Under the pieces are notes generated by a model. The model had not been told where the DNA came from. It saw only the letters and a list, made by a program, of their open reading frames with translations, and ran no database searches. A program made the translations under genes and the position numbers. Shown here one piece after another: positions 52,110-60,525 of a stretch of DNA of 64,000 nt. How positions within the stretch are numbered: position 1 is the stretch's first letter; each line of letters opens with the position of its first letter. This stretch comes from Bacteroidales bacterium (GTDB lineage: Bacteria > Bacteroidota > Bacteroidia > Bacteroidales > UBA932): assembly GCA_016281315.1 (NCBI GenBank), contig JAEEIJ010000015.1, positions 1 to 64,000 of the forward strand. The letters run 5' to 3'.

Positions 52110-53185
52110 GCAGCGGGGGACAGATGCTCCGTGCCGTAATCGTGAAAGAGTTCCGGCACCTTTTCAGGGACAGGGTGAGTTTTCTGCTCCTGTTCCTGAT
52201 GCCGGCCTTCCTGGTCCTCATGCTGGGCTATGCCCTGTCCTTCCAGGTGCACCACCACGATATCCTGGTCTATAATCCCGTCCACAGCATGGAGGCCGAA
52301 CGTTTCTTCGCCCGTCTGGACGCCAATCCGCTCCTGCAGGTGTTGGGCCACCTGGAAAGGATGGACGAGATAGAGCCCGCCTTCTCACAGGGGAAGACCA
52401 GGGCCGTCGTGATGTATGGCGACGACGGACTGGAAGTCTTCATCGACGGCACCAATACCTTTACCGCCAGGAGCGTAAAGAGCCAGATCGGCGCCGCCGC
52501 GGCGCAGTTCGCCGCAGAGGAAAATCCACTGGCCGTCCCCGCGCCGGAGCTTCGGATCCGCTATCTGTACAACCCGTCCCTCAAGAAAGGCTATACCTCC
52601 ATCCCGGGCCTGATGATGCTCATCTTCATCCTGGTGAACACGATTGTGCTGGGCACCAGCATCAACCGGGAAAAAACCCAGGGGAGCTGGCGTCTCCTCA
52701 GTATCACACGTCTGGGAATGGGACGGATCGTTTTCGGGAAAACGGTCCCTTTCATCGCCATCTCCATTCTGCACATCGCAATGCTCTATGGCGTGTGCAG
52801 GATCTTTGACATCGAAGTGGTAGGGTCAATGGCCCTGTTCTTCTTCCTGCAGATGCTCTATATCGCCTGCTGCATGTCCCTGGGCATCCTCATTTCCGCC
52901 TGGTTCGACCGGCCGCTGGACGTGCTCATCCTGAGCTGGGTGGTCCTGTTCGTTCCCAATGTCTTCCTCTCGGGATTCGTTTTCCCGCTCAGCGCCATGG
53001 AAGCGCCGGTACGGGCGGTGGCGCAGATGCTGCCCGGCGCCGCGTTCGTGGACGCTTTCCGGAACATCGCCTTCAAGGGGTCCGGCTTCATGGGGAATCT
53101 TCCGCAGATAGCCATCCTGGCCGGAGAAAGCGTTCTGGCGCTTCTCCTGTCCATTCCCGGTTTCAAACGCACCGTGCCCCGATGA
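52106..53185 (+). CDS. ABC-2 type permease (1)
   Basis: A 359-residue ABC-2 permease: N-terminal helix (VSFLLLFLMPAFLVLMLGYAL), large periplasmic domain (about 50-170) and five helices (from about 175). The C-terminal LPGAAFVDAFRNIAFKG matches YhhJ/YbhR. Overlaps neighbours by ATGA. Confidence 0.9.
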   Translation: MSSGGQMLRAVIVKEFRHLFRDRVSFLLLFLMPAFLVLMLGYALSFQVHHHDILVYNPVHSMEAERFFARLDANPLLQVLGHLERMDEIEPAFSQGKTRAVVMYGDDGLEVFIDGTNTFTARSVKSQIGAAAAQFAAEENPLAVPAPELRIRYLYNPSLKKGYTSIPGLMMLIFILVNTIVLGTSINREKTQGSWRLLSITRLGMGRIVFGKTVPFIAISILHIAMLYGVCRIFDIEVVGSMALFFFLQMLYIACCMSLGILISAWFDRPLDVLILSWVVLFVPNVFLSGFVFPLSAMEAPVRAVAQMLPGAAFVDAFRNIAFKGSGFMGNLPQIAILAGESVLALLLSIPGFKRTVPR

Positions 53186-54222
53186 TCCGCGCCTTCCTGC
53201 ATATCATGTTAAAGGACGCGATCCAGCTCCTGCGCACCCCGGTCCTGCTGGGCCTGCTGGTCCTGTGCCCGGCCATCGCCATAGGCCTGGTTCCCTTCGG
53301 CCTGGAAAACAAGGTCAACCTCCATGTCTTGGTGGTGGACGAATCCTTCTCGGAGGCCGGCCGGGAAGCGGTGAGAAACCTCAACGCTTCTCCGCAACTC
53401 AAGGCGTCCCAGGAGTTGTCCATGGAAAGCGCGCAGGCCCTGATGGACAAAGGAAAGGCCGACGCCACCGTCCTGATTACGGCCGACGGCAGCTACAACA
53501 TCCTCCCGGACGCGTCCCACGCCATTCAGGCCATGGACGCCTCGGAGATCATCAGCCGGCAGCTTTTCCGCACACCGGAAGATGAAGGCGTGAAGATGCA
53601 TACGCTGTTCGTCAGCAGTTCCGGGAACACCCACTATTACCTCACGGTGATGCTCATCCTGCTCATGTCCATCATCGGCTGCTGCCTGGTGGGTCTTTCC
53701 ATCATCAATGAGAAAGTGAACCGACAGTTGGAATACTACCGGAGCGTGGGGATGAGTCCTACCATCTACATCACGTCCAAACTGACCTTCCACATCCTGG
53801 TAACTCTGCTGGAACTGGGGCTGGGGCTGCTGGTGGGCCGGATGGTCTTCGGCTACGAGGTCCTGGGCCCGCTGCCGGCTTTCTTCCTGCTCGCGGCCTG
53901 CTTCCTCTTCTGCGTCATCAACCTGGGCGTGCTCATGGCCGTGGTGAGCAAAACGCTCATCCAGACCGTTTACGGCATCATTTTCCTGTTCTTTGTGCTC
54001 ATGCTGCTGGGAACGATGTTCGCCCCGGTAGACAACATGACCCCGTTTTGGGCGGCCACCCGCTATCTGAATCCGTTCTTCTGGACAGCCGATGCCGGAT
54101 GGAAAATCGCGCTCCGGGGCTTCTCTGTCCGGGAAGTCCTCACCAATGTCCTGGCCCTCCTGACCCAGGGAACGCTGCTTACGGTAATCAATATCCGCCT
54201 ACTCGCGAAAAACGGATGGTAG
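53182..54222 (+). CDS. ABC-2 type permease (2)
   Basis: A 346-residue partner permease with the same architecture (N-terminal helix, extracytoplasmic domain, five C-terminal helices). It completes the tolC-hlyD-ATPase-ATPase-permease-permease set. Its end overlaps the convergent lipoprotein gene by 35 bp. Substrate could be a drug, a lipid or the product of the next operon. Confidence 0.9.
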   Translation: MIRAFLHIMLKDAIQLLRTPVLLGLLVLCPAIAIGLVPFGLENKVNLHVLVVDESFSEAGREAVRNLNASPQLKASQELSMESAQALMDKGKADATVLITADGSYNILPDASHAIQAMDASEIISRQLFRTPEDEGVKMHTLFVSSSGNTHYYLTVMLILLMSIIGCCLVGLSIINEKVNRQLEYYRSVGMSPTIYITSKLTFHILVTLLELGLGLLVGRMVFGYEVLGPLPAFFLLAACFLFCVINLGVLMAVVSKTLIQTVYGIIFLFFVLMLLGTMFAPVDNMTPFWAATRYLNPFFWTADAGWKIALRGFSVREVLTNVLALLTQGTLLTVINIRLLAKNGW

Positions 54223-54577
54223 TGGGGTCTCCCTCTCCCACATCCCAGGTTTCCACCACCATCAGGTTGTCCTTCAGGCGGGTAAGCTTGAAAGAGATGA
54301 CGGGGAAGTCATAACCGGCCCCGGGCGTGAGCGTAATCGTGAGCCCTTCGTTCGAAAAATCCTCCCAGGTGCCCTTTATGGTTTTCCCGCTGGGAGCGTC
54401 GAAGAAATGGTAATCGAAGTCCTTGGCTATCACCAGATAGGAGTCCGCATAATCCGGTCCCAGATCCGGCTCCGAATCCAGATACTCCCATCGGCCGACA
54501 TAAGAAAGGGGCTCTTCCTTCCGGCATCCTCCGAGCAGGATGACGGTTAAAAGGACAATATGGAAGATTCTGCGCAT
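54188..54577 (-). CDS. Small hypothetical lipoprotein
   Basis: A 129-residue lipoprotein (lipobox LGGC, Cys18) with a lipocalin-like WEYLDSEPDLGPDYADSYLVIAKDF pattern. I chose the ATG at 54577 (MRRIFHIVLL), after the -7 box at 54596-54603. A longer ORF to 54991 is the shadow of the ACP gene. Function unknown. Confidence 0.72.
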   Translation of the reverse strand: MRRIFHIVLLTVILLGGCRKEEPLSYVGRWEYLDSEPDLGPDYADSYLVIAKDFDYHFFDAPSGKTIKGTWEDFSNEGLTITLTPGAGYDFPVISFKLTRLKDNLMVVETWDVGEGDPTTIRFSRVGGY

Positions 54578-54595
54578 ACCCACTTGATTCACTTG

Positions 54596-54614
54596 CAAAT
54601 ATACATTATCTTTG
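54596..54614. promoter_or_regulatory. Back-to-back divergent -7 boxes
   Basis: Minus TATATTTG (54603-54596) and plus TATCTTTG (54607-54614) are separated by 3 bp. Each has TTG 20 bases upstream (54624-54626 minus; 54584-54586 plus). Occupancy by one polymerase excludes the other. Confidence 0.65.
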
Positions 54615-54631
54615 CAAAAAAGCCAACCTAT

Positions 54632-55006
54632 ATGACTATTCAGGAAATAGAAAAGAAGCTTTCCGAGCAACTTGTTCCTATCCTTGGACTGGATTCCGCA
54701 GCCGATGTAAGCCCCGAAAGCGCCCTGGTACGCGATCTGGGCGCAGAGAGCATCGATTATGTGGAGATTCTCTATATGATCGAGACCGAATTCGGCGTGA
54801 AGATCCGGATCGAGGAAATGATGATGGCGAGCGTCGTGGACGGGGAGACCCCGGACGACGGGAAACTCACGCCGGCGATGGCCGAAAAAATGAACCGGGA
54901 CTACGACTCCTGCCAGTTTGCCGCCGGACAGACCACCAAAGAGGTGTTCAGCGTCTTCAGCGTGCACAACCTGGCCACCCTTATCAAGCATAAACTCGAA
55001 GCCTAA
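54632..55006 (+). CDS. Acyl carrier protein of the mini-FAS cluster
   Basis: A 124-residue ACP: residues 1-50 contain the attachment site DLGAESIDYVE, with Ser40. About 40 residues more than a standard ACP are inserted or appended before LATLIKHKL (DDGKLTPAMAEKMNRDYDS). I chose ATG 54632. It begins the operon with dehydratase, KS-like, KS and SDR. ACP of this type is common in aryl-polyene-like clusters. Confidence 0.85.
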   Translation: MTIQEIEKKLSEQLVPILGLDSAADVSPESALVRDLGAESIDYVEILYMIETEFGVKIRIEEMMMASVVDGETPDDGKLTPAMAEKMNRDYDSCQFAAGQTTKEVFSVFSVHNLATLIKHKLEA

Positions 55007-55476
55007 TGCGCTTTTATCAGGTCGATAAAGTCACGCTCCTGAGTCCCGGCAAGTTCGTCGAGGGCGTCAAGTGCGTATCGCTGGACAACGACATCTTCGA
55101 CGAACATTTCCCGGGCTGCCCCATTTTCCCGGGCACGCTCATCATCGAGGGGATGGCCCAGCTTTCGGGGATGTTCCTCGAATACTGCCGCAAGGAGATG
55201 GGCTGCGAGCCCCGCCGGGCCGCCCTTTCCATCGTCAAGAACGTGAAATTCCGCGATATGGTGACGCCGGGGGACCGTCTGGTTTACCGGGCCGATGTAA
55301 AATGCCTTTACCCGGACGAATATGCCGTGGTGGCCGTGAAAGCCACCCGTGACGGCCGCCTCTGCGCCAGCGGGGAACTCTTCTTCACCTTCCTGGATAT
55401 CCTGGATCCCGGGATGCAGGAGGTCTCGGATGCCCTGATGCGCTTTGCCGTCCGCGACGCCCAAATAGTAGAATGA
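55006..55476 (+). CDS. 3-hydroxyacyl-ACP dehydratase-like hot-dog protein
   Basis: A 156-residue hot-dog fold protein of FabZ type. Catalytic His34 is in DEHFPGCPIFPG and Glu48 in IIEGMAQLSG. It dehydrates 3-hydroxyacyl-ACP to trans-2-enoyl-ACP. Start shares the A of the preceding TAA (TAATG); end overlaps the next gene by ATGA. Confidence 0.88.
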   Translation: MRFYQVDKVTLLSPGKFVEGVKCVSLDNDIFDEHFPGCPIFPGTLIIEGMAQLSGMFLEYCRKEMGCEPRRAALSIVKNVKFRDMVTPGDRLVYRADVKCLYPDEYAVVAVKATRDGRLCASGELFFTFLDILDPGMQEVSDALMRFAVRDAQIVE

Positions 55477-56039
55477 CCAGCATTTACCGCAGCTATCAGG
55501 CCGGCGAAGAGATTCCCGTTGCCCCGCGTCTTCATAAACGCAAGCTCCTGAAGTACTACTCCCGGGAGGCGATGGCTGCCGTCCTTACTGCGTCTGAATT
55601 TCTGGAAGGGAAGGCCCTCCCGCCGCGCATCCCGTTCTACTATGCATCGGCCTACGTCGAGAACCTGAGCTTCCTGGAAGAGGTTTTCTCCAGGCTGGAC
55701 GCCTACCCGGACCACGTTTTCACCGCGGAGCGCTTCCTGCTCACCACGCCGCCGCCCGTCAACTTCAAGATGATGCGGAATATGGTGCCCTGCTTCATCT
55801 CCATCGAGAACCAACTCACCGGGGACAGCAATTTCATCGTGGATTCGGCATCGGCCCTGCTGTATGCCGCCCTGACGGCCCCCGGAGACGGTCCCGTGCT
55901 GATGGGCGCGGGGTATATGCACGCCGACGGCGCCGCCGAAGCCGGCTTTGCGCTGGTGCAACCCGCCGAACTGGCGCATCACCCCCTGCTGGGAACCGAC
56001 GTACCGGCCATAGAACTGTTTCGGCAATGGCGGCAGTAA
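55473..56039 (+). CDS. Truncated ketosynthase-like protein (chain-length-factor type)
   Basis: A 188-residue protein resembling the N-terminal half of a beta-ketoacyl synthase: LLTTPPPVNFKMMRNMVPCFISIENQLTGDSNFIVDSASALLYA aligns with the KS core, but the nucleophile position reads SAS (Ser127) where a KS has SAC. The catalytic His residues of the second half are missing. It may be a non-catalytic KS partner, as in aryl-polyene and type II PKS systems. Overlaps the true KS by 13 bp. Confidence 0.65.
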   Translation: MTSIYRSYQAGEEIPVAPRLHKRKLLKYYSREAMAAVLTASEFLEGKALPPRIPFYYASAYVENLSFLEEVFSRLDAYPDHVFTAERFLLTTPPPVNFKMMRNMVPCFISIENQLTGDSNFIVDSASALLYAALTAPGDGPVLMGAGYMHADGAAEAGFALVQPAELAHHPLLGTDVPAIELFRQWRQ

Positions 56040-57229
56040 TCACGGGAATAGGGGCCTGCAGCCCGCTGGGATGCAGTTTTTCGGAGAGTCTGGAGACCCT
56101 TCGCGAGGGCCGGCCGCAGATTGACGACATCCGGAACTTCCCGGTGGACGGCTACCCGTATACCGCCGCCGGAGAGATTCGGCGGAACGGGGAGGTGGTC
56201 CGGACGCCCGTGGGGGTGGACCGCAAGATGCATTTCCTGGAGCTTGCGCTGAAGGAACTATCAAGCGAAAGCGCTTTTAAAGAAAGATATACGCCTGGTC
56301 AATTAATGCTTAACTTAGGGATAGGCATCGATTATTTCGAGCTGGAAACCTGTATGGAAAGCGAGAAGATCAGCCTGGATATCCTGCTGAGCAACGGGCT
56401 CTACCACAACATCGCGCCGGAAATGAAGGAACTGGTGAGCCGCTGGCAGTTCGGGGCCGGGTATCACCTGTTCGCATCGGCCTGTACGGCTTCCGCCCAC
56501 GCCATCGGCCTTTCCTGGCGCCTTCTCAGGCGAGGACTGGCAGAAGCCATCGTCACCGGCGGCTCGGATTCGATGATCTTCCCGGGCGCCTATCTGGGTT
56601 TCGGAGCCCTGGGAGCCCTTTCCGCCAGCGATGAACCCGCGCCAGTCAAATGCCATCCCTGCGACCTGAACAGCAACGGCACCGTGCTGGGAGAAGCCTC
56701 CGTGGTGATGCTGCTGGAGGATTCTTCCCGTGCCTCAGGGACGCCGCTGGCGGAGATTATCGGCTACGGGTCGTCCACGGACGCCTATTCCGTCACGGAT
56801 CCCGAGCCCTCGGGCGAAGCGGCCGCCTGGGCGGTGAAGGAAGCGCTGGACGAGGCGGGACTGAAGCCGGAGCAAATCGACTGCATCCACCTGCACGGAA
56901 CGGGCACCGTCAAATGCGCTCCGGCCGAATACAACTGCCTGTACCGCATTTTCGGAGAACGCCTGAAGGAGATTCCCGCCTACTCGATGAAGGGCCAGGT
57001 GGGGCATATGATCGGCTCCTGCACGGCCCTGGAGGTGCTGGGCGTGGTGTATTCCCTGCAGAACCAGGTGGTTCTTCCCACGGTGAATTTCTGCACGCCG
57101 CACCCGGAGGCACCCTTCCGGATGGTTACCGGATCGCCCCTGCACACGCCCATCCGGCACATTCTCAAGATCAATTCGGCCTTCGGCGGCCACAATACCG
57201 CGTTAGTTTTCAAAAGATGGGAAAAATAG
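56027..57229 (+). CDS. Beta-ketoacyl-ACP synthase
   Basis: A 400-residue KAS II-like thiolase-fold enzyme. Active Cys153 in SACTASAHAI, His290 in HLHGTGT and Lys322/His327 in KGQVGHMIG form the catalytic set. It extends acyl-ACP with malonyl-ACP. It is preceded by the KS-like truncated gene and followed by a ketoreductase. Divergent from housekeeping FabF. Confidence 0.9.
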   Translation: MAAVITGIGACSPLGCSFSESLETLREGRPQIDDIRNFPVDGYPYTAAGEIRRNGEVVRTPVGVDRKMHFLELALKELSSESAFKERYTPGQLMLNLGIGIDYFELETCMESEKISLDILLSNGLYHNIAPEMKELVSRWQFGAGYHLFASACTASAHAIGLSWRLLRRGLAEAIVTGGSDSMIFPGAYLGFGALGALSASDEPAPVKCHPCDLNSNGTVLGEASVVMLLEDSSRASGTPLAEIIGYGSSTDAYSVTDPEPSGEAAAWAVKEALDEAGLKPEQIDCIHLHGTGTVKCAPAEYNCLYRIFGERLKEIPAYSMKGQVGHMIGSCTALEVLGVVYSLQNQVVLPTVNFCTPHPEAPFRMVTGSPLHTPIRHILKINSAFGGHNTALVFKRWEK

Positions 57230-57918
57230 TCATCACCGGTGCCAGCTCGGAAATCGGACTGGCCATCGCCCGCAGACTTTCCGCCCTGGGAAAGCCTCTT
57301 GTGCTGCAGTATAACAGCCGGAAACCGGCCCCGGACGGCCTGGAGGCCGAGTGGGTACAGGCCGATTTTTCCCGCCGCGAGGAGCTCGAGCGCTTCATCG
57401 CCGGCCTGAGCGATGTGGAAATCCTGGTGAACGCCGCCGCCGTCACCCATACGGGGCTGTTGCCGCAGATGGAGGACACGCAGATTGACGCGATGCTGTC
57501 CGTGAACGTTGTCGCCGCTACGCTCCTGTGCAGGGCCGTCATCCCCGAGATGTGCCACAAACGGCGGGGGATTATCGTGAACCTGTCCTCGGTCACGGCC
57601 GGCAAAGTCTACCGCGGGCAGAGCGTCTACGGCGGCACCAAGGCCTATCTGGAGGCCTTTACAAAGGGTCTGGCGGCCGAATATGCCAAGAAAGGACTCC
57701 GCTGCAACTGCGTTGCGCCCGGCAGCATCGAGAGCGGCTCTATGCAGAAACTCATCATCCAGACGGGCCGGGACGACCTTCAAGAGGTGAATGCCGCCCA
57801 TCGCTTCGGCACGCCCGAGGACGTGGCGGCGGCCGTCGCCTTCCTTTGTAGCGACGATGCCTCCTATGTCAACGGAGCCGTCCTGCACGTGGACGGAGGT
57901 TATTGGCTGGGCCTATAG
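57217..57918 (+). CDS. 3-oxoacyl-ACP reductase-like SDR
   Basis: A 233-residue short-chain dehydrogenase: cofactor motif TGASSEIG at 7-14, NAAA, catalytic Ser124/125, Tyr138 and Lys142 (SVYGGTK). It would reduce 3-ketoacyl-ACP. I chose the ATG at 57217 (MGKIVITG), overlapping the KS gene by 13 bp; an ORF beginning at 56650 is a shadow. It ends the operon, convergent with the nitroreductase gene. Confidence 0.88.
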   Translation: MGKIVITGASSEIGLAIARRLSALGKPLVLQYNSRKPAPDGLEAEWVQADFSRREELERFIAGLSDVEILVNAAAVTHTGLLPQMEDTQIDAMLSVNVVAATLLCRAVIPEMCHKRRGIIVNLSSVTAGKVYRGQSVYGGTKAYLEAFTKGLAAEYAKKGLRCNCVAPGSIESGSMQKLIIQTGRDDLQEVNAAHRFGTPEDVAAAVAFLCSDDASYVNGAVLHVDGGYWLGL

Positions 57919-58557
57919 TTTATGGCCGACGGGGATGATAGCCCCGAGAAGGACGTTTTCCGCCAATCCAAGCACCTGATTGAGCTTTTTCCCGGCCAGC
58001 AGCGGCCCGGTCATATAGCACGCGCCCAGATCCAGGCTCTCCGCGGCCAGCAGAATGAGCATCGCCGCACAGGAAAGGGACTTGGTGAGGTTGTCGCGGT
58101 CCCACTGAAGGATTTCGGCCGATGCATTCTCCCTCAACAGGCTCTTCATCGTGGCGCTTTCCCGGCAGTAGGGGATAAAGAGCGCGGGCGCGTCCCTGAA
58201 GAAGGTGAAACTCTTGGCGTAGTTCAGGAAAAAGGCGGCGGGCTCTTCTTCCATTTTCGCGGCCAGCGCCTGCGCCTCTTCCTGCACGGCATCGGCCAGG
58301 GCGCACACCGTCTCCCGGTCTTTGACGACGGCGATCTTCCAGTTCTTCCGGCCGGAGGCGAAAGGGGAGTGGGAGGCCAGTTTCAGGATGGCTTCCACCA
58401 CGTCTTCACCCAGCGTGTCTTCGGGGGAAAACTGCCGGTAACTCCTGCGCTGTTCACACAGGGAAAGAAGGGATTCGTAGGCTTGCGGATTCACGCCGTG
58501 AAGATACGCGTTTTCCCGTTCGCGAGCAAGATTTTTCAAGCAAAAATGATAGAGCAA
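57913..58557 (-). CDS. Nitroreductase-family FMN oxidoreductase
   Basis: A 214-residue protein (or 193 with GTG at 58494, VNPQAYESLL) of the nitroreductase fold: CEQRRSYRQFSPEDT and ASHSPFASGRKNWKI near the N-terminus, LGACYMTGP and LGAIIPVGHK at the C-terminus. It uses FMN and NAD(P)H; the true substrate cannot be told. It is convergent with the SDR. The start is uncertain: TATCTTCA upstream of the GTG is a weak -7 box. Confidence 0.8.
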   Translation of the reverse strand: MLYHFCLKNLARERENAYLHGVNPQAYESLLSLCEQRRSYRQFSPEDTLGEDVVEAILKLASHSPFASGRKNWKIAVVKDRETVCALADAVQEEAQALAAKMEEEPAAFFLNYAKSFTFFRDAPALFIPYCRESATMKSLLRENASAEILQWDRDNLTKSLSCAAMLILLAAESLDLGACYMTGPLLAGKKLNQVLGLAENVLLGAIIPVGHKL

Positions 58558-58730
58558 GAAGTCGCATATTTATCGTTTTGCAATATTAACAAAAATGTTA
58601 TAATTATAAACTATTTAGTTTTATATATTGTATAATAAATAGTTATAAAATTTACAGTTATTGCGCCATCATTTTGGAAAAGAAGGCCATTTCTCTTGCT
58701 TCCTATGGTAAAAAATGCTATCTTTGAGAA
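58558..58730. other. AT-rich divergent intergenic region with promoter
   Basis: About 110 bp (58561-58670) is very AT-rich compared with the surrounding DNA and contains an inverted repeat AACTATTTA / TAAATAGTT (58609-58617 and 58636-58644). TTG (58696-58698) and TATCTTTG (58719-58726) form the promoter of the ureohydrolase-like gene; its ATG is only 4 bases away, so the mRNA is leaderless. Confidence 0.6.
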
Positions 58731-59414
58731 ATGAAAAATGTCCTTGTAACAGACTTTTCCGGTATGCTGGAAGCGGAGGGTTTCCTCGCTTGGATGGGGG
58801 AGGTCGTCTACAAAGACTGGAGGGATTTAGAGGGGACGCACTGCTACTGCGACGAGGCGGCAAAGAAGCAAATTCTGGCCGGGTTGCCGGAGCCTCTTCC
58901 GAAGCTAAGATGGATCGACAGCGGAGACTATCACTATATGAGTCACCTGCTGGCCCTGAAGGAAAAAGAGCCCTTCCATCTGGTGCTGCTGGACCACCAT
59001 CCGGACAACCAGGAGGCTGCCTTCGGAGGCGTGCTGAGCTGCGGAAGCTGGGTAAGGGCGATGCAGGAGGAGAATCCGCTGCTGCGGGATGTGCTGGAAA
59101 TCGGCCCCAATGGCTGTCCGGAGGCCATTCCGGAAGGCTGGCTCGCAGCCAGAAGGGGAGAAAGGGTGTATGTGTCGCTGGACGAAGACATCCTGTGCCG
59201 CTGTTTCGCGCGCACGGACTGGAGCCAGGGCACCCACACGCTGGAACAGGTACTGATAATCCTGGGACAGCTCCTGGACGGGACGGTGGAAGTCACGGCC
59301 ATTGACATCTGCGGAGGACTCACCATCCCCAAAGGCGCTACCCCGGAGGACCTTAGGGTTAACCGGGAAACAAATATTGAATTATACAAATTTATAACCG
59401 AATACTTAAAGTAA
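58731..59414 (+). CDS. Arginase/ureohydrolase-superfamily protein
   Basis: A 227-residue protein (family normal about 300). Metal ligands are visible: GDYH (His68), DHHPD (Asp88, His90, Asp92) and the SLDEDI pair (Asp151, Asp153). It resembles arginase, agmatinase or the histone-deacetylase-like fold and probably hydrolyses a guanidino or formimino compound. It starts leaderless and lies 7 bp upstream of gcvT, so is in the glycine cleavage operon. Confidence 0.75.
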   Translation: MKNVLVTDFSGMLEAEGFLAWMGEVVYKDWRDLEGTHCYCDEAAKKQILAGLPEPLPKLRWIDSGDYHYMSHLLALKEKEPFHLVLLDHHPDNQEAAFGGVLSCGSWVRAMQEENPLLRDVLEIGPNGCPEAIPEGWLAARRGERVYVSLDEDILCRCFARTDWSQGTHTLEQVLIILGQLLDGTVEVTAIDICGGLTIPKGATPEDLRVNRETNIELYKFITEYLK

Positions 59415-59421
59415 CACTTTA

Positions 59422-60519
59422 ATGGAAGCCCTGCAGAAAACCTGCCTCTATGACGCCCACGTGGCCCTGGGGGCCAAGATGAGTCCTTTCGCCGGCTTTA
59501 TGATGCCCATCCAATATTCCTCCATCGTGGAAGAACACCTGGCCGTGCGCCAGCGCGTGGGGATGTTCGACGTCTCCCATATGGGCGAGATCTTCGTGAA
59601 GGGACCGGACGCCGAAGCCTTCGTGAACCATATCTTCACCAATGAAATCCGGGGCTATGAGCCCGGAAAGGTCCTTTACGGCCTGATGTGCTACCCGGAC
59701 GGCGGCACGGTGGACGACCTTCTGGTGTACCGCGAATACCTGGCGGACCATTTCCTGCTGGTGGTGAACGCATCCAACATCGCCAAGGACTTCGCCTGGA
59801 TCCAGGAGCAGGCCCAAGGCTACGACGTGCGCCTGGACAATGCGTCGGACCGTATCGGCCAGATTGCCGTCCAGGGGCCTGAGGCGGAGAAAACCCTCCT
59901 CGAGGTGCTCAATTTCAAAGCGGCGGCCGATTTAACCTTCTACACCTTCTCCGACGAACTGTACAAGGGAGAACGCGTCATCCTCAGCCGCACCGGCTAC
60001 ACCGGAGAGGACGGCTTCGAGCTCTATACCACCCCGGAAAACACCGTCGAAATCTGGAACAGGCTCCTCGAAGCGGGCGTCACGCCCTGCGGCCTGGGCT
60101 GCCGGGACACCCTGCGCTTCGAAGCGGGTCTTCCGCTCTACGGGGACGAACTGAGCCCGGAAATCAGCCCCGTGATGGCGGGTTTAGGGATGTTCTGCAA
60201 GCTGGAGAAGGATTTCATCGGCAAGGAAGCCTTGGCCGGTCAAAAGGCCGGGAACCTGGAAAAGAAGCTCGTGGGCATCGAAATCGAGGACAAGGCCATC
60301 CCGCGCAACGGCTATCCCGTGGAACTGGAGGACGAAACGCCGGTGGGCGTGGTCACTACAGGCTACCACAGCATCTCGCTGGACAAGAGCGTCTGCTTCG
60401 CCCTGGTGGACAAGGCCTACGCCGCCCTGGATACGCCCCTCTGGATCCGCATCCGCAAAAAGACCTTCCCCGGGAAGGTGGTCAAAAAGAGATTTTATCA
60501 AACCAATTACAAAAAATAA
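59422..60519 (+). CDS. gcvT: Glycine cleavage system T protein
   Basis: A 365-residue aminomethyltransferase that passes the methylene to tetrahydrofolate, releasing ammonia. Matches include MPIQYSSIVEEHLAVR, FDVSHMGEI, GYTGEDGFELY and GLGCRDTLRFEAGLPLYG. A perfect palindrome TTAAAGT-AAC-ACTTTAA (59406-59422) overlaps its ATG. Confidence 0.96.
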   Translation: MEALQKTCLYDAHVALGAKMSPFAGFMMPIQYSSIVEEHLAVRQRVGMFDVSHMGEIFVKGPDAEAFVNHIFTNEIRGYEPGKVLYGLMCYPDGGTVDDLLVYREYLADHFLLVVNASNIAKDFAWIQEQAQGYDVRLDNASDRIGQIAVQGPEAEKTLLEVLNFKAAADLTFYTFSDELYKGERVILSRTGYTGEDGFELYTTPENTVEIWNRLLEAGVTPCGLGCRDTLRFEAGLPLYGDELSPEISPVMAGLGMFCKLEKDFIGKEALAGQKAGNLEKKLVGIEIEDKAIPRNGYPVELEDETPVGVVTTGYHSISLDKSVCFALVDKAYAALDTPLWIRIRKKTFPGKVVKKRFYQTNYKK

Positions 60520-60525
60520 CACGCT

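Noticed and set aside
59350..59421. Glycine riboswitch before gcvT
   Set aside because: Only 7 bp separate gcvT from the upstream gene and that gene is leaderless, so there is no room for one.
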